A stretch of 64,000 nt of DNA, from positions 533,990-597,989 of the forward strand of contig KI547166.1 in the NCBI GenBank assembly GCA_000497835.1. The letters run 5' to 3'. The stretch is from a gamma proteobacterium L18 (GTDB lineage Bacteria; Pseudomonadota; Gammaproteobacteria; Pseudomonadales; Pseudomonadaceae). Shown one piece after another: positions 52,015 to 61,369 of the stretch. Under the pieces are notes generated by a model that was given only the letters and a program-made list of their open reading frames with translations, did not search any database and was not told the DNA's origin. Each line of letters begins with the position of its first letter. The stretch's first letter is position 1. The position numbers and the translations under genes are program-made.

Positions 52015-52806
52015 CTAGCGGATCAGATCGATGTGCAGGCCAGACTTGGCCGGATCACCCAGCTCCAGCCGCGCAGCCCGCACGCCCTGGGCCACCAGCG
52101 CCTGGCGCCAGTCCTCGGCGGCGGGGCCGGCCAGGGTGACGCGCAGGGTGCTGTCCTGATTCAGGCTGCGCGCCAGCAGCGCAACCCACGGCGCAGGTGG
52201 CGGTGCAGTGCCCAGGTCCGGGTAATCCAGGCGGCCGGTACTGCGCAGCTCGCGCAGCAGCGTGGCCGGGGTGGGCAGCACGGTGCCCAAAGGGCTGGCC
52301 GCGACGAACTGCTCCACATGCAGGTAGGCACGGCGGCCGCCCCGGTTGATGGCGTATAGCGCCACCAAGGTATCCTGGCCTGACTCGGCATGGCGCAGCA
52401 GAATGACGCTTTGCTGTTCATCGGCGCCCACTAGCTTGGCATTGGCGAAGATATCGTTGGCCCACAGGCTCGATTCGCCGCAGTCACGGGCCACGCACCA
52501 GAACAGCACCTGACTGCCCTGGTCCTGCAGGCCTTGGCGGGCGGCGTCGAGCGCCTGGATCGCCGAGGTGCCGGCGGCCAGTTCATAGGTGACCGAGCTG
52601 ACCTGGCCGCGCGCGCTGACCTGGGCGTCCATGCGCAACTGATTGCTGATCCTGCGCACAGAACCCAGCGGGTACGTGCGCTCGGCTTCGACGGCCGGTT
52701 TCTGGTCGACCACCTGGGCATCCGCCGGGGGTGCCACGTTGGCCAGGTCAGCCGCCATCACGGCGGTGCCCCAGGTGAGCAGCAGCAATGCTAGACATGC
52801 CTTCAT
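52015..52806 (-). CDS. Exported DUF4892-like protein
   Basis: The 263-residue protein (ATG 52806) has a signal peptide MKACLALLLLTWGTAVMAADL and resembles periplasmic DUF4892 proteins: VEAERTYPLGSVRRISNQLRMDAQVSARGQVSSVTYELAAGTSAIQALDAARQGLQDQGSQVLFWCVARDCGESSLWANDIF. Two cysteines (WCVARDC) may form a disulfide. The C-terminal half looks like an OmpA-like beta/alpha unit (LLRELRSTGRLDYPDLG, DWRQALVAQGVRAARLELGDPAKSGLHIDLIR). Function is unknown. Longer upstream extension to 52884 is rejected because it disrupts the signal peptide. Confidence 0.8.
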   Translation of the reverse strand: MKACLALLLLTWGTAVMAADLANVAPPADAQVVDQKPAVEAERTYPLGSVRRISNQLRMDAQVSARGQVSSVTYELAAGTSAIQALDAARQGLQDQGSQVLFWCVARDCGESSLWANDIFANAKLVGADEQQSVILLRHAESGQDTLVALYAINRGGRRAYLHVEQFVAASPLGTVLPTPATLLRELRSTGRLDYPDLGTAPPPAPWVALLARSLNQDSTLRVTLAGPAAEDWRQALVAQGVRAARLELGDPAKSGLHIDLIR

Positions 52807-52908
52807 CGCGTGGCCGCCGCGACGGTGTAGAGGTGGTTCATGGCTGTTTCCCTTTTCAACCCGGCTCCTTGATGAGCCCGCCAAGCCTCGACACTTGCCC
52901 GCCGCAAG

Positions 52909-53763
52909 TCAAGGCATGGCGAAGAAGCGATTGAAACAGCTTGCTACAAGGGCTGCGCCTTCCTCATCGTTCAGGTGCAAGTGATGGCCGCCGGGCAAGG
53001 TTTCATGGCTGAAGGGTAGCTGGGAAAGCAGCCCGTCGTGCTTGGCCAGCATGCCGTCTGCGGCCACCACCAGATGCGCCGGGCAGGCGATGCGCTGCAC
53101 GAAGGACCAGCCCTGCTCGTCGCTCATGCGCAATGGCGTGGGCAGGGTCAGGCGGCTGTCGCTGCGCCAGCTGTAGCCGCCCGGCACCGGCATCAGGCCG
53201 CGCTGGGCCAGCAGTTCGGCGGCATCACGGCTGACGGCCACCATGCCTTTCATGCGCGCCTCCACGCCGCGCTCGAAGTCGGCGTACACCGACTTGCGCT
53301 TGCCCGGCAAGGCCACCTGCTCCAGCAAGGCCTGGCCGAAACGCTCGGCGGTACCGGGCCCGGGCGAGCCGGGTGGCAGCACCGCGTCAATCAAGGCCAG
53401 GCGCTCGACCCGTTCGGGCAGCGCCCCGGCCAGCACCACCGAGACGATGGCGCCCAGCGAGTGCCCCAGCAACGAAAACCGCTGCCAGCCCAGTTGTTCG
53501 GCCACCTGCAGCACGTCGTGGGCATAGTCATACAGCGCATACCCCGCCCCCACCGGCCGGTGCTGCGACAGGCCGTGGCCGGCCATGTCCAGCGCCACGA
53601 TACGCAAACCCTGCAACTGTGGCGCCAGCCGCGCGAAGCTGTTGGCGTTGTCCAGCCAGCCATGCAGGGCAATCACCGGGCGGCCGTCGACTGGGCCGAA
53701 CACATGGGCGGCCAGTTCGATGTGGGGCAGCGTCAGGCGCAACTCTTCTACCTCATGGCTCAT
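52909..53763 (-). CDS. Alpha/beta hydrolase
   Basis: The 284-residue protein shows the hydrolase fold: HGWLDNANSFARLAPQL (oxyanion HG), nucleophile elbow LLGHSLGAIVS, an acidic region LVVAADGMLAKHDGLL and C-terminal His in ETLPGGHHLHLNDEE. It is similar to small esterases or lactone/ester hydrolases of the RBBP9/MenH type; substrate unknown. Its start overlaps the stop of the second hydrolase gene by four bases, so the two are translated together. Confidence 0.88.
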   Translation of the reverse strand: MSHEVEELRLTLPHIELAAHVFGPVDGRPVIALHGWLDNANSFARLAPQLQGLRIVALDMAGHGLSQHRPVGAGYALYDYAHDVLQVAEQLGWQRFSLLGHSLGAIVSVVLAGALPERVERLALIDAVLPPGSPGPGTAERFGQALLEQVALPGKRKSVYADFERGVEARMKGMVAVSRDAAELLAQRGLMPVPGGYSWRSDSRLTLPTPLRMSDEQGWSFVQRIACPAHLVVAADGMLAKHDGLLSQLPFSHETLPGGHHLHLNDEEGAALVASCFNRFFAMP

Positions 53764-54563
53764 GCGCAGTCCCCCAGGGCAACCTGCCAGCGGCTGAAGA
53801 TATCCTTGAGCAACCGCGCCGTGGCCGTCGGCTGTTCCAACGGGAACATGTGCCCGCCAGCCACTCGATGGGTTTCGCCCTGGCGCAGGCGCTGCACGCT
53901 GCGCGCGTGGTGGGCCAGCACCACGCGGCTGTCCGCGCCATGCACCAGTGCCAGCGGCACGCGCAACTGACGGGTACTGGCCGGGCGCACGTGGGGCACG
54001 CTGCGGTAGATATCGATTTCGGTGGCAGGGTCGAAGCGCAAGCGCAGGCCCTGGTCATCGCCGTGAAGGCCGTGTTCCAGGTAAGCATCGAAGCAATCAG
54101 GGTCGAAATCCCGAAACAGCGACTTACCGGCAAAATAGGCCCGCGCCGCCTCGCGGTCGGGGAACGCCTCGCGGCGGCCCAGCGTGCGGCCGGCGGGGGT
54201 CAATCGATCGATAAAGCCGAAACGTTTGGCCGCGCGAATCAACCACTGATCGGCCAGGGTCAGCGCGGGCGAGTCGAGCATCACCACGCCGCGGTACAGC
54301 TGCGGACGCTGCAAAGCGGCATAGAGGTGCAACAGGCCACCGAACGAATGCCCAACGCCCCACACAGGCTCGGCCTGCTGTTCCAGGTGGTGCAGCAGTT
54401 CGGCGATCAGCGCCGGCCAGTTATCCGACACCGGGAAGCGCGGATCATGGCCGTGTACGGGTAGATGGATCACCGCGTAGTCGGGGGCCAGTTCGGCGAA
54501 GAGTTTGCGGTAGGTTCCGGAAGGGAAGCCGTTGGCGTGGGCGAAGAAGATGGGCTGCGGCAT
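53760..54563 (-). CDS. Alpha/beta hydrolase
   Basis: The 267-residue protein (ATG 54563) opens MPQPIFFAHANGFPSGTYRKLFAELAPDYAVIHLPVHGHDP and has the nucleophile elbow GVGHSFGGLLHLYAAL, VHGADSRVVLAHHAR (acid) and HRVAGGHMFPLEQP (His), a full Ser-Asp-His set. It is only distantly like its partner downstream, so the pair is not a recent duplication. The ATGA overlap indicates an operon. Upstream extension to 54638 has no support. Substrate is unknown. Confidence 0.88.
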   Translation of the reverse strand: MPQPIFFAHANGFPSGTYRKLFAELAPDYAVIHLPVHGHDPRFPVSDNWPALIAELLHHLEQQAEPVWGVGHSFGGLLHLYAALQRPQLYRGVVMLDSPALTLADQWLIRAAKRFGFIDRLTPAGRTLGRREAFPDREAARAYFAGKSLFRDFDPDCFDAYLEHGLHGDDQGLRLRFDPATEIDIYRSVPHVRPASTRQLRVPLALVHGADSRVVLAHHARSVQRLRQGETHRVAGGHMFPLEQPTATARLLKDIFSRWQVALGDCA

Positions 54564-54685
54564 GGCGGTGGCTCGTGGATGAATCCTGGGAGGATTGTCC
54601 GCAAGCGTGGCGGCGAGGGCAATGCGTGGAAAGGTCAATAGGGAGGGTATTCAGGCCATTGATTGACAGCTATGCCCTACCAAAT

Positions 54686-54777
54686 CTGTAGCAGCTGCCG
54701 AAGGCTGCGTCATCGTCAACGCGGTGCACCTGACACTGCGCGGCGCCCATGACGCGGCCTGGCGGCCGCTGCTACAG
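54686..54777. repeat. Family D inverted repeat
   Basis: Arms 54686-54712 and 54750-54777 pair imperfectly (CTGTAGCAGC-TGCCG..GCTGCGTCA with TGACGCGGCC..GCGGCCGCTGCTACAG). It lies between the hydrolase and DoxX genes. Copies recur at 59305-59391 and, as a single arm, at 41-68. Confidence 0.78.
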
Positions 54778-54804
54778 GGCCGGGGCCGCCAGGGGTGTGC
54801 TGTG

Positions 54805-55242
54805 TCAGGCGCGGCTGATCAGGCGGTCGAAGGACAGTTTGCCTGCGCCTTCCAGCAAGGTGGCGATGGTACCGGCCAGCAGCGCCAGGGCGAATTCGTA
54901 GCCGTTATTGGCCATGAACAGACCGTTGTGGATGTGCACGCTGAGGATGGCGACGATCAGGGTCACAATCAGCACCAGCGAGGCTGGGCGTACCAAGAGG
55001 CCGAGTACCAGGGCCAGGCCGCCGAAGAATTCGCCGCTGCCGGCCAGCAGGGCCATCCAGTAACCAGGGTGGATGCCGATGCTTTCCATCCACTGGCCAG
55101 TGCCTTCCAGGCCGTAGCCGCCGAACAGGCCGAAGAGCTTCTGGCCGCCGTGGGCGACGAAGATGATACCCACCAGAATGCGCAGTACGGTGAAGCCCAG
55201 GCCCGCGTTGGTGGAGAGGATGCGTTTGATCGAAGCGTTCAT
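54805..55242 (-). CDS. DoxX-family membrane protein
   Basis: The 145-residue protein has four predicted membrane helices and the DoxX pattern VLRILVGIIFVAHGGQKLFGLFGGYGLEGTGQWMESIGIHPGYWMALLAGSGEFFGGLALVLGLLVRPASLVLIVTLIVAILSVHIHNGLF. DoxX proteins are linked with thiosulfate:quinone oxidation or redox/organic-hydroperoxide stress in different bacteria; the role here is unknown. It is a single gene with an AT-rich upstream region. Confidence 0.92.
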   Translation of the reverse strand: MNASIKRILSTNAGLGFTVLRILVGIIFVAHGGQKLFGLFGGYGLEGTGQWMESIGIHPGYWMALLAGSGEFFGGLALVLGLLVRPASLVLIVTLIVAILSVHIHNGLFMANNGYEFALALLAGTIATLLEGAGKLSFDRLISRA

Positions 55243-55367
55243 GGCGTGTTCCTTGCGAGAAGTGTTGTGTAGGAGTTGATGGGCGCCATATTAATCGATC
55301 TATCAAATAATAAAATCGCAAAAAACCGCACAAACAAATCGAATTACCAGATATATATTCAATCAAT

Positions 55368-55446
55368 GTAGGAGCCGACCTTGGTCGCGATGCAGCCGCT
55401 GCGGTGGGTCTGAAATGACGCCATCGCGACCAAGGTCGGCTCCTAC
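55368..55446. repeat. Family A inverted repeat (25-bp perfect arms)
   Basis: Arms 55368-55392 and 55422-55446 are exact reverse complements with core GGAGCCGACCTTGGTCGCGA, the same as at 9411-9466 (ETF-QO end). It sits between the DoxX promoter and the transglycosylase stop. The preceding 55290-55365 is AT-rich and probably the DoxX promoter. Confidence 0.9.
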
Positions 55447-55459
55447 GGTAAAGGATGGT

Positions 55460-56881
55460 TCAAGGGTTGGAGGCGATGCGCCGTCCGCCTGGCTCCAGGC
55501 TGTCACGCTGGCGGTCATACGCCAGGTAATACTTGTTCACGCTGTTGACGTAACTCACCGGCCCCATGCCCACCTGCTCCATGGCTACGCGTTCAACCTG
55601 GAAGAACCACTGGTTGGGGTTCAGCCCACGACGGCGGGCTTCGGTACGCATGGCCTGCACCCGCTCAGGGCCGATGTTGTAGGCGGCCAGCACAAAGGCC
55701 ATGCGCTCACGCTCGTTAAGCTTGCTGCTGGCGAAGAACTTCTTGCGGATCATGGCCAGGTAACGGGCCGCGGCCTGCACGTTGTTGTCCAACTGCTGGA
55801 TGTTGCCCACCCCCACGCGCTGCGCGGCCGACGGGGTGATCTGCAGCAGCCCGGTAGCGCCACCGCTGCCTTTCACCGACGGGTCGAGCTGCGATTCCTT
55901 GAACGCCAGGGCCGCCAGGTTCAGCCAGTCGATACCTTGCTCCCGACCATAACGCTGCAGCACCGGGCGCAGTTTCTCCAGGCGCTGACGATCATTGCGC
56001 GCCAACGGGTTGTGCACTTGATAAAGGCGGCGGTAAACCTTGGTGAATGCGGCGTCCTGATCGGCAGGCGCATGATAGGTCTTGAGGAAGCGGTCGATGC
56101 TGGCGTGCAGCATCGAGGCATCGCGTCGCACATACCAGGTCAGCTGTTGCGAGGCCTTGAAGCGCACGCCCTGCTGCACCATCAGCTTGGGCATTACCTT
56201 GGACCAGCGCTGGGCAATGGGCCGCTCTACGATGGTCATGGGGTAGATACCGGCCTGCACCATCTCCAGCACGTCTTCCACGCCCAGGCTGGGGTCGGCC
56301 CATTCGATCTTGATCGGGAGCAGCTTATGCTGGGCCAGGGTCTGGTTGGCGGCATGCAAGGCATCACCGGCCGCGCTGCCCGCCGGCAGGATGACGGTCT
56401 TGCCCGCCAGTTGCTCCACCCGGCTGTAACGCCGCGCACCGCGGGCGCCCACCAACACCAGCGGCACGTCATTGAGGATGGGGTCGCTGGCGCTGACCAG
56501 GTCGGTGGGCGGCAGGTCGATCAGCTCGCCGGGGGCCACCAGGTCACCATCGCCGCGCTGCAAGGCGCCAATCAGCTGTTCCTTGGGGCGCGGGATGATT
56601 TTCAGCTGGATGGCCTGGCCGTTATCGGCATGGCCATTGAGGTAACGTTCGAAGGCGCGCAGGCGGTGGTATTCGACGCCGATGTCCTGGCCCTGCACTT
56701 CGCCGGAGCTGTTGCGGCTTTGATTGACCAGCACACGCAACACGCGGCTGTGACGTATATCCGCCAGGTCGCGAACCTTGGCCGGCTGCACCACTTGCAG
56801 CGGCCCGGCCACACGCGCCACGGCCGGCAGGGGCGCCAGCAACATCAGCAGCAACAGGGTCAACAGTGAGGGACGCGTCAT
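55460..56881 (-). CDS. Lytic transglycosylase, MltF-like
   Basis: The 473-residue protein (ATG 56881) has a signal peptide (LLTLLLLMLLAPLPAVARV), an SBP_bac_3-like domain (residues about 45-290: VLRVLVNQSRNSSGEVQGQDIGVEYHRLRAFERYLNGH...LVAPGELIDLPPTDLVSASDPIL) and a C-terminal SLT domain with catalytic Glu329 in LAALAFKESQLDPSVKGSGGATGLLQITPSAA and AAYNIGPERV. This is the MltF architecture: cleavage of peptidoglycan with anhydromuramyl products, the binding domain giving allosteric control. No lipobox was seen, so it may be soluble periplasmic, unlike E. coli MltF. Confidence 0.9.
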   Translation of the reverse strand: MTRPSLLTLLLLMLLAPLPAVARVAGPLQVVQPAKVRDLADIRHSRVLRVLVNQSRNSSGEVQGQDIGVEYHRLRAFERYLNGHADNGQAIQLKIIPRPKEQLIGALQRGDGDLVAPGELIDLPPTDLVSASDPILNDVPLVLVGARGARRYSRVEQLAGKTVILPAGSAAGDALHAANQTLAQHKLLPIKIEWADPSLGVEDVLEMVQAGIYPMTIVERPIAQRWSKVMPKLMVQQGVRFKASQQLTWYVRRDASMLHASIDRFLKTYHAPADQDAAFTKVYRRLYQVHNPLARNDRQRLEKLRPVLQRYGREQGIDWLNLAALAFKESQLDPSVKGSGGATGLLQITPSAAQRVGVGNIQQLDNNVQAAARYLAMIRKKFFASSKLNERERMAFVLAAYNIGPERVQAMRTEARRRGLNPNQWFFQVERVAMEQVGMGPVSYVNSVNKYYLAYDRQRDSLEPGGRRIASNP

Positions 56882-57005
56882 CGGCTCTCCGGCCTGGCTC
56901 AGAATCGACCTCAAGAGACCACGATAATGTCTTGAAGTTCTTGGCTTTAATGTTCTTTCGCACGCTCTGTTATGCTGTCCGGCCTGCGGCCCGAGGTAGC
57001 ACACC

Positions 57006-57812
57006 ATGCAACTCATCGACATTGGCGTCAACCTGACCAACGCCAGCTTTGACGCAAAACACCAGGCAGTCCTGGAGCGCGCCTATGCTGCGAACGTCTG
57101 CCAACTGGTACTGACCGGCACCGACATTGCGTGCAGCGAACAGTCATTAAGCCTTTGCGAACAATGGGATGAGAGCGCCACCCGGCTGTTCGCCACCGCC
57201 GGCATACACCCCCACCACGCCAGCGAATGGAGCGCCGATACCGAACGTCAGTTGCGCGATTTGCTGGCCCAGCCACGGGTGCGCGCGGTGGGTGAATGTG
57301 GACTGGACTTCAACCGTGATTTCTCGCCGCGCCCACAGCACGAAAAAGTGCTGGAGCAGCACCTGGCCCTGGCCGTGGAGTTGCAGCGCCCGGTGTTCCT
57401 GCACGAACGGGACGCCAGCGTGCGCCTGCTGGAAATCCTCAAGGACTTCCGCGACCGCCTGCCCGCTGCCGTGGTGCACTGTTTCACCGGCGAGCAGAAG
57501 GCCCTGTTCAGCTACCTGGACCTGGACCTGCACATCGGCATCACCGGCTGGATCTGCGACGAGCGCCGCGGCACCCACCTGCACCCACTGGTCGGCAATA
57601 TCCCCCGTGGCCGCCTGATGCTGGAAAGCGACGCGCCGTACCTGCTGCCGCGCACCCTGCGGCCCAAGCCGAAAAACGGTCGCAACGAACCGGCCTACCT
57701 GCCTGAAGTGCTGAACGAAGTGGCCCGCCACCGCCGCGAAAGCCCCGAGGACCTGGCCGCCCACACGACCGCGTGCGCGCGCGCGTTCTTTGGGTTGCCG
57801 ACGCCGGCTTGA
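57006..57812 (+). CDS. tatD: TatD-family metal-dependent hydrolase
   Basis: The 268-residue protein is close to E. coli Tat[36 protein letters not shown] (metal His pair), [44 protein letters not shown] (Glu, His), [46 protein letters not shown] and [33 protein letters not shown] (Asp). The enzyme is a 3'-5' DNA/RNA exonuclease linked with oxidative-damage repair. It is divergent from the transglycosylase with a 124-bp gap. Confidence 0.94.
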   Translation: MQLIDIGVNLTNASFDAKHQAVLERAYAANVCQLVLTGTDIACSEQSLSLCEQWDESATRLFATAGIHPHHASEWSADTERQLRDLLAQPRVRAVGECGLDFNRDFSPRPQHEKVLEQHLALAVELQRPVFLHERDASVRLLEILKDFRDRLPAAVVHCFTGEQKALFSYLDLDLHIGITGWICDERRGTHLHPLVGNIPRGRLMLESDAPYLLPRTLRPKPKNGRNEPAYLPEVLNEVARHRRESPEDLAAHTTACARAFFGLPTPA

Positions 57813-57900
57813 TCCAGGTCAACATTGATGTAATGGTCTTCTGGAACAATGATGGCACCTTGCCTTAACTGCTCCGCGAATTCAGAGAAGACCTCCATCC

Positions 57901-59154
57901 ATGGGTACCTGGCTTAGCACTATCTCGCTCAAATACAAATTCTGGGCCGTCAACGCGGTCGCCTTCGTCACCACCCTGTTGCTGGTGCTGTATGCCATCC
58001 ACCTGGAACAAGTGGGCCGCGTGGCCGACCTGCAGGCGTTGTCGCCCGGTGCCATCGGCCCGGACTTCGGCCAAGTGTTCGAAGAACGTTTCGCCCAATA
58101 CGCCGGTGCCGTGCTGGTGCTGATGATGGCCATGCTCGGCGCCTCGCAACTGCTGATACGCTTCCTGCTGACCCAGCTCAATGCCCTCAAGGACGTGATT
58201 CTGCACGTGGAGAAAACCGGCGACCTGTCGGCCCGCGTGCCGGTGGCCGGCGCCGACGAGGTGGGCCAGATGGCCGTGGCCTTCAACGCCATGCAGGCCG
58301 GTTACCAGCGCGTGGTGGGCACCGTGGCGCGCACCGCTGCGCAGCTGGACGAAGGCGCCGCGCGCCTGGCCAGCAGCATGGGCCAGGTGCGCCACGGCAT
58401 GCTCGGCCAGCAGAGCGAGACTGACCAGGCCGCCACCGCCATCAACGAAATGACCGCCACCGTGCACCACATCGCCCAGCACGCCGGTGCAACCCGCGAC
58501 CTGTCGCAAAGCGCCGACAGCCTGGCCGGCAGCGGCCAGCAGGTGGTGGACCGCGTGCAGGTGTCGATTGCCGGGCTGTCCGCCGGCGTGCAGCAAACCG
58601 CCGAGATGATCCAGCGTTTGGCCGAGGACAGCCAGAAAATCAACGGCGTGGTTGGCGTGATCCACAGCATCGCCGAGCAGACCAACCTGCTGGCCCTCAA
58701 CGCCGCCATCGAGGCCGCCCGCGCCGGGGAAATGGGCCGCGGTTTTGCCGTGGTAGCCGACGAGGTGCGTAACCTGGCCAAGCGGGTACAGACCTCGACC
58801 GACGAAATCACCACCATGGTCACCGCCCTGCAAGCCGGCACCCGTGACGCGGTCGACTTTATGCAGGAAAGCTCGTTCAAGGCCGACGACTGCGTGCAAC
58901 AGGCCCGCGAGGCCGGCGCCGCTCTGGCGCAGATCACCGGTGCAGTGGCGCAGATGCGCGAAAGCAACACGCAGATCGCCGTGGCCGCCGAGCAGCAAAG
59001 CCAGGTGGCCGAGGAGATGAACCGGGCGGTGGTGAGCATTCGTGATGTAACGGAGAACACCGTGCAGCAGACAGTGGATTCGGCGACCACCAGTACCGAC
59101 CTGGCCAGTTTGGCGACCGAGTTGAACCGCGCCATCGGTCAGTTGCGCCTGTAA
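57901..59154 (+). CDS. Methyl-accepting chemotaxis protein
   Basis: The 417-residue protein has two membrane segments ([46 protein letters not shown]) with only a small loop (~45 residues) between them, a HAMP domain ([39 protein letters not shown]) and a signalling domain with the hairpin [40 protein letters not shown]. The loop is too short for a standard ligand-binding domain, so it probably senses redox, membrane or energy state, or works with partners. The hairpin carries GEMGRGF where GEQGRGF is usual. Confidence 0.93.
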   Translation: MGTWLSTISLKYKFWAVNAVAFVTTLLLVLYAIHLEQVGRVADLQALSPGAIGPDFGQVFEERFAQYAGAVLVLMMAMLGASQLLIRFLLTQLNALKDVILHVEKTGDLSARVPVAGADEVGQMAVAFNAMQAGYQRVVGTVARTAAQLDEGAARLASSMGQVRHGMLGQQSETDQAATAINEMTATVHHIAQHAGATRDLSQSADSLAGSGQQVVDRVQVSIAGLSAGVQQTAEMIQRLAEDSQKINGVVGVIHSIAEQTNLLALNAAIEAARAGEMGRGFAVVADEVRNLAKRVQTSTDEITTMVTALQAGTRDAVDFMQESSFKADDCVQQAREAGAALAQITGAVAQMRESNTQIAVAAEQQSQVAEEMNRAVVSIRDVTENTVQQTVDSATTSTDLASLATELNRAIGQLRL

Positions 59155-59217
59155 CCCGTCCGCGCATTGTGGCGTACGCACTGCCTGTGTAGCAGCAACT
59201 GTCGTTGTGGAAGTCAC

Positions 59218-59290
59218 CACTGTGGGAGCAAAGCTTGCTCGCGATGGCGTCAGTGAGGGCCCCTCGCGAGCAAGCTTTGCTCCCACAGTG
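59218..59290. repeat. Family B inverted repeat (27-bp perfect arms)
   Basis: Arms 59218-59244 and 59264-59290 are exact reverse complements with core AGCAAAGCTTGCTCGCGA and a 19-nt spacer. Confidence 0.92.
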
Positions 59291-59304
59291 TGTACCCTGC
59301 CTTT

Positions 59305-59391
59305 GTAAGCTGCCGAAGGCTGCGTCACAAACGGCGCGGTGGGTCAGCCAGTAAGCGGCGCCTGTGACGCGGCCTGGCGGCCGCTGCTACA
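59305..59391. repeat. Family D inverted repeat
   Basis: Arms 59305-59327 and 59365-59391 pair imperfectly (AAGCTGCCGAAGGCTGCGTCA with TGACGCGGCC...CGCTGCTAC). It starts 15 bp after the family-B copy. Confidence 0.75.
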
Positions 59392-59490
59392 GGCATTCTA
59401 TCACCCCCATAGACAACCCTCATTCGCCGCCTTGCTCGCTGCGCACTACGCTGACCTTACGCAGCAACACATGCATTCGAGGAGCGCATC

Positions 59491-59685
59491 ATGAGCAAGT
59501 ACCTGCCCCACATCCCAGGCTTTCACTGGCAGAACAACGCCGACCACACGGGCGAGCTGATCGGCTTGCCGCTGATTGCCCTGGGTGGGCTGTTGGTTGT
59601 GTCGGGGGTGGTGGGCGCCAGCTTTGCGCCGGTGGCGGTTGGGGTGATCGGCGTGATGGCCGGTTGGCGGCTGCGCAAGGCGTGA
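59491..59685 (+). CDS. Small membrane protein, unknown
   Basis: The 64-residue protein (MSKYLPHIPGFHWQNNADHTGELIGLPLIALGGLLVVSGVVGASFAPVAVGVIGVMAGWRLRKA) has a polar N-terminus and two short hydrophobic segments (residues about 25-42 and 44-58). GAGGAG lies 7 bp before the ATG. I do not recognise the family. It is convergent with the thioesterase gene. Confidence 0.7.
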   Translation: MSKYLPHIPGFHWQNNADHTGELIGLPLIALGGLLVVSGVVGASFAPVAVGVIGVMAGWRLRKA

Positions 59686-59722
59686 AGACGGCGTCGCGAT
59701 GGCAGCGACGCGTTATCACGGA

Positions 59723-60520
59723 TTAGCCAAACACCGTCACCGTCTGCCGGCTGATCGCAATCAACTCCCCTTCCGCCGTCCACAACATCGCCCCTGCATG
59801 CCCATAGCCATCGCGCGCATGCTCGATGGTCGCGCAATACCGGCACCAGTCCTGGGTGGTCAACGACGCCAGCGGCTGCACAAATTCGATGGTCCAACTC
59901 AGGCTGCTTCCCGGCGCCGGCTTGTTCAGGTGCGGCAGCACCGCCGGCGGCCAGGCATCCACCAAAGCCAACAGATGGGCTTCGGTCAGCGGCGCGGCAC
60001 CCGGCTCGTCGCGCAAGCGCACCCAGCCGCCCATCTGTCGCCCCGGGGTACCGGTGAACGGCAAGCCACCAATGCCCCAGCGCAAATCCAGATGACGGAT
60101 GTATTCGGGGGTCACCCCCTGGATATAGGGCAGTGGCGTGGATTCGGCCAGCGGCTTGAGCGCCACGGCAGGCTCGGCGGGCACGTCGATCATCGACTCG
60201 CGCGGCGCGCCGAAGCTGGCCTGCATCAGGGTGACGGTGCCACCTTCGGCCACGGCCCGGCCCAGCAGCGTCACCACCGATTTGCCTTCGCGCAGTACTT
60301 CCACCTCGAAGCTGATGGGCGCCAGCAGCGGCGCCGGCGCCACAAAGGTAATCGCCAGCGAGCGCACCGGTTGGCCCTTGCCCACCTTGGCCTGCAGGGC
60401 CTCGAACAGCAGCGCGGCCATCAGCCCGCCATAACCGGCGCGACCCTGAGCCCACTCCGCAGGCAGGGTCACGGCCTGAGGATGTTCACGCACGGCACTC
60501 AGCAGTTCGGCAAATTTCAT
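59723..60520 (-). CDS. Acyl-CoA thioesterase-like double-hotdog protein
   Basis: The 265-residue protein fits the TesB-like thioesterase family: GRAGYGGLMAALLFEALQAKVGKGQPVRSLAITFVAPAPLLAPISFEVEVLREGKSVVTLLGRAVAEGGTVTLMQASF (first hotdog) and SLSWTIEFVQPLASLTTQDWCRYCATIEHARDGYGHAGAMLWTAEGELIAISRQTVTVFG (second). It probably hydrolyses acyl-CoA esters. The catalytic Asp/Gln set of TesB is not certain from the sequence alone. Confidence 0.85.
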   Translation of the reverse strand: MKFAELLSAVREHPQAVTLPAEWAQGRAGYGGLMAALLFEALQAKVGKGQPVRSLAITFVAPAPLLAPISFEVEVLREGKSVVTLLGRAVAEGGTVTLMQASFGAPRESMIDVPAEPAVALKPLAESTPLPYIQGVTPEYIRHLDLRWGIGGLPFTGTPGRQMGGWVRLRDEPGAAPLTEAHLLALVDAWPPAVLPHLNKPAPGSSLSWTIEFVQPLASLTTQDWCRYCATIEHARDGYGHAGAMLWTAEGELIAISRQTVTVFG

Positions 60521-60604
60521 GGCTACCTCGGGATGGCTCGCAAAGGGTGAATGTTAACCAGCCGGGTTGGCCAGATCAGGCCCTGTTTCGGCCAATTGAT
60601 CGGC

Positions 60605-61369
60605 TTATCGCCCCATGGCTGCCAGCAGTTTGTCCAGCGCCCGGTCGCTGCGCTGCTCGCCCTTGATCAAGCCGGCCTGCCATTGCTGCAGACACGGCAA
60701 CAGGTCGGGTTCTTTCTCGACCTGCAACAGCCACTGCCAGTTGTCGTGCCAGTCGCCCAGCGCGCCCTGTGCCCGCCTGAGTTGCTTGAGCAGCGCCGCA
60801 TCGGCCTTGTCCAGCGACGGATAAGCTTCGGCGCCATAGCGGGCGCGCTTGATCAGCAGGCGCAGGCGGTGGCGGTCATGGCCCGGATCCTTGAGGGCGT
60901 GCTCCAGTTGCCGCCATTGTTTGCCCAGGCGCTTTTTGATTTTCCCGCTCAAATCGCCAATCAGCTTCTGCCGCGCCGCCGCCCGCGCAAAACGCGGGAA
61001 GCCGTCCAGGATGCGCAGCAGCCGCTTCAGCTCGGCGCTGTCTGCCACCTGTGGGAACACACCACGCATCTGCCCTTCGCGAACCGCCGCCAGGTCATCA
61101 TGCCCGCCCTTGCGCAGGTGTGCGGCCAGCACTTCGCGATCGCGGTACGGCGTGGTCAATTGACCCACACCGCGCGCCGCCTCTTCCAATTGATCCACGC
61201 CAGGCAAACCCCGCAGCGGACGGATCAGGCTACGCAGGCGGCGCACCGTGGTGCGCAGGTCATGCAGCGCTTCCGGGTCAGTCTGCGCCTGCAGCCTGGC
61301 CTGGCAGGCCATCAGCCGTACTTCGACACCCAGCAGGTGGGCGATCACTTCATCGAGCATTTTCGGCAT
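60605..61369 (-). CDS. CHAD-domain protein
   Basis: The 254-residue helical protein carries the conserved histidine/arginine pattern of CHAD: EALHDLRTTVRRLRSLIRPLRGLPGVDQLEEAARGVGQLTTPYRDREVLAAHLRK and DPGHDRHRLRLLIKRARYGAEAY. CHAD domains bind inorganic polyphosphate. It overlaps the tgpA stop by one base (TAATG), so it is translated with tgpA. It carries no CYTH domain, unlike many CHAD proteins. Confidence 0.9.
   Translation of the reverse strand: MPKMLDEVIAHLLGVEVRLMACQARLQAQTDPEALHDLRTTVRRLRSLIRPLRGLPGVDQLEEAARGVGQLTTPYRDREVLAAHLRKGGHDDLAAVREGQMRGVFPQVADSAELKRLLRILDGFPRFARAAARQKLIGDLSGKIKKRLGKQWRQLEHALKDPGHDRHRLRLLIKRARYGAEAYPSLDKADAALLKQLRRAQGALGDWHDNWQWLLQVEKEPDLLPCLQQWQAGLIKGEQRSDRALDKLLAAMGR

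Larger units (their letters stand above)
59155..59490. other. 336-bp intergenic region with two repeat elements
   Basis: No gene is supported. It contains a family-B hairpin (59218-59290) directly followed by a family-D repeat (59305-59391), so two different repeat families lie side by side. Confidence 0.7.
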
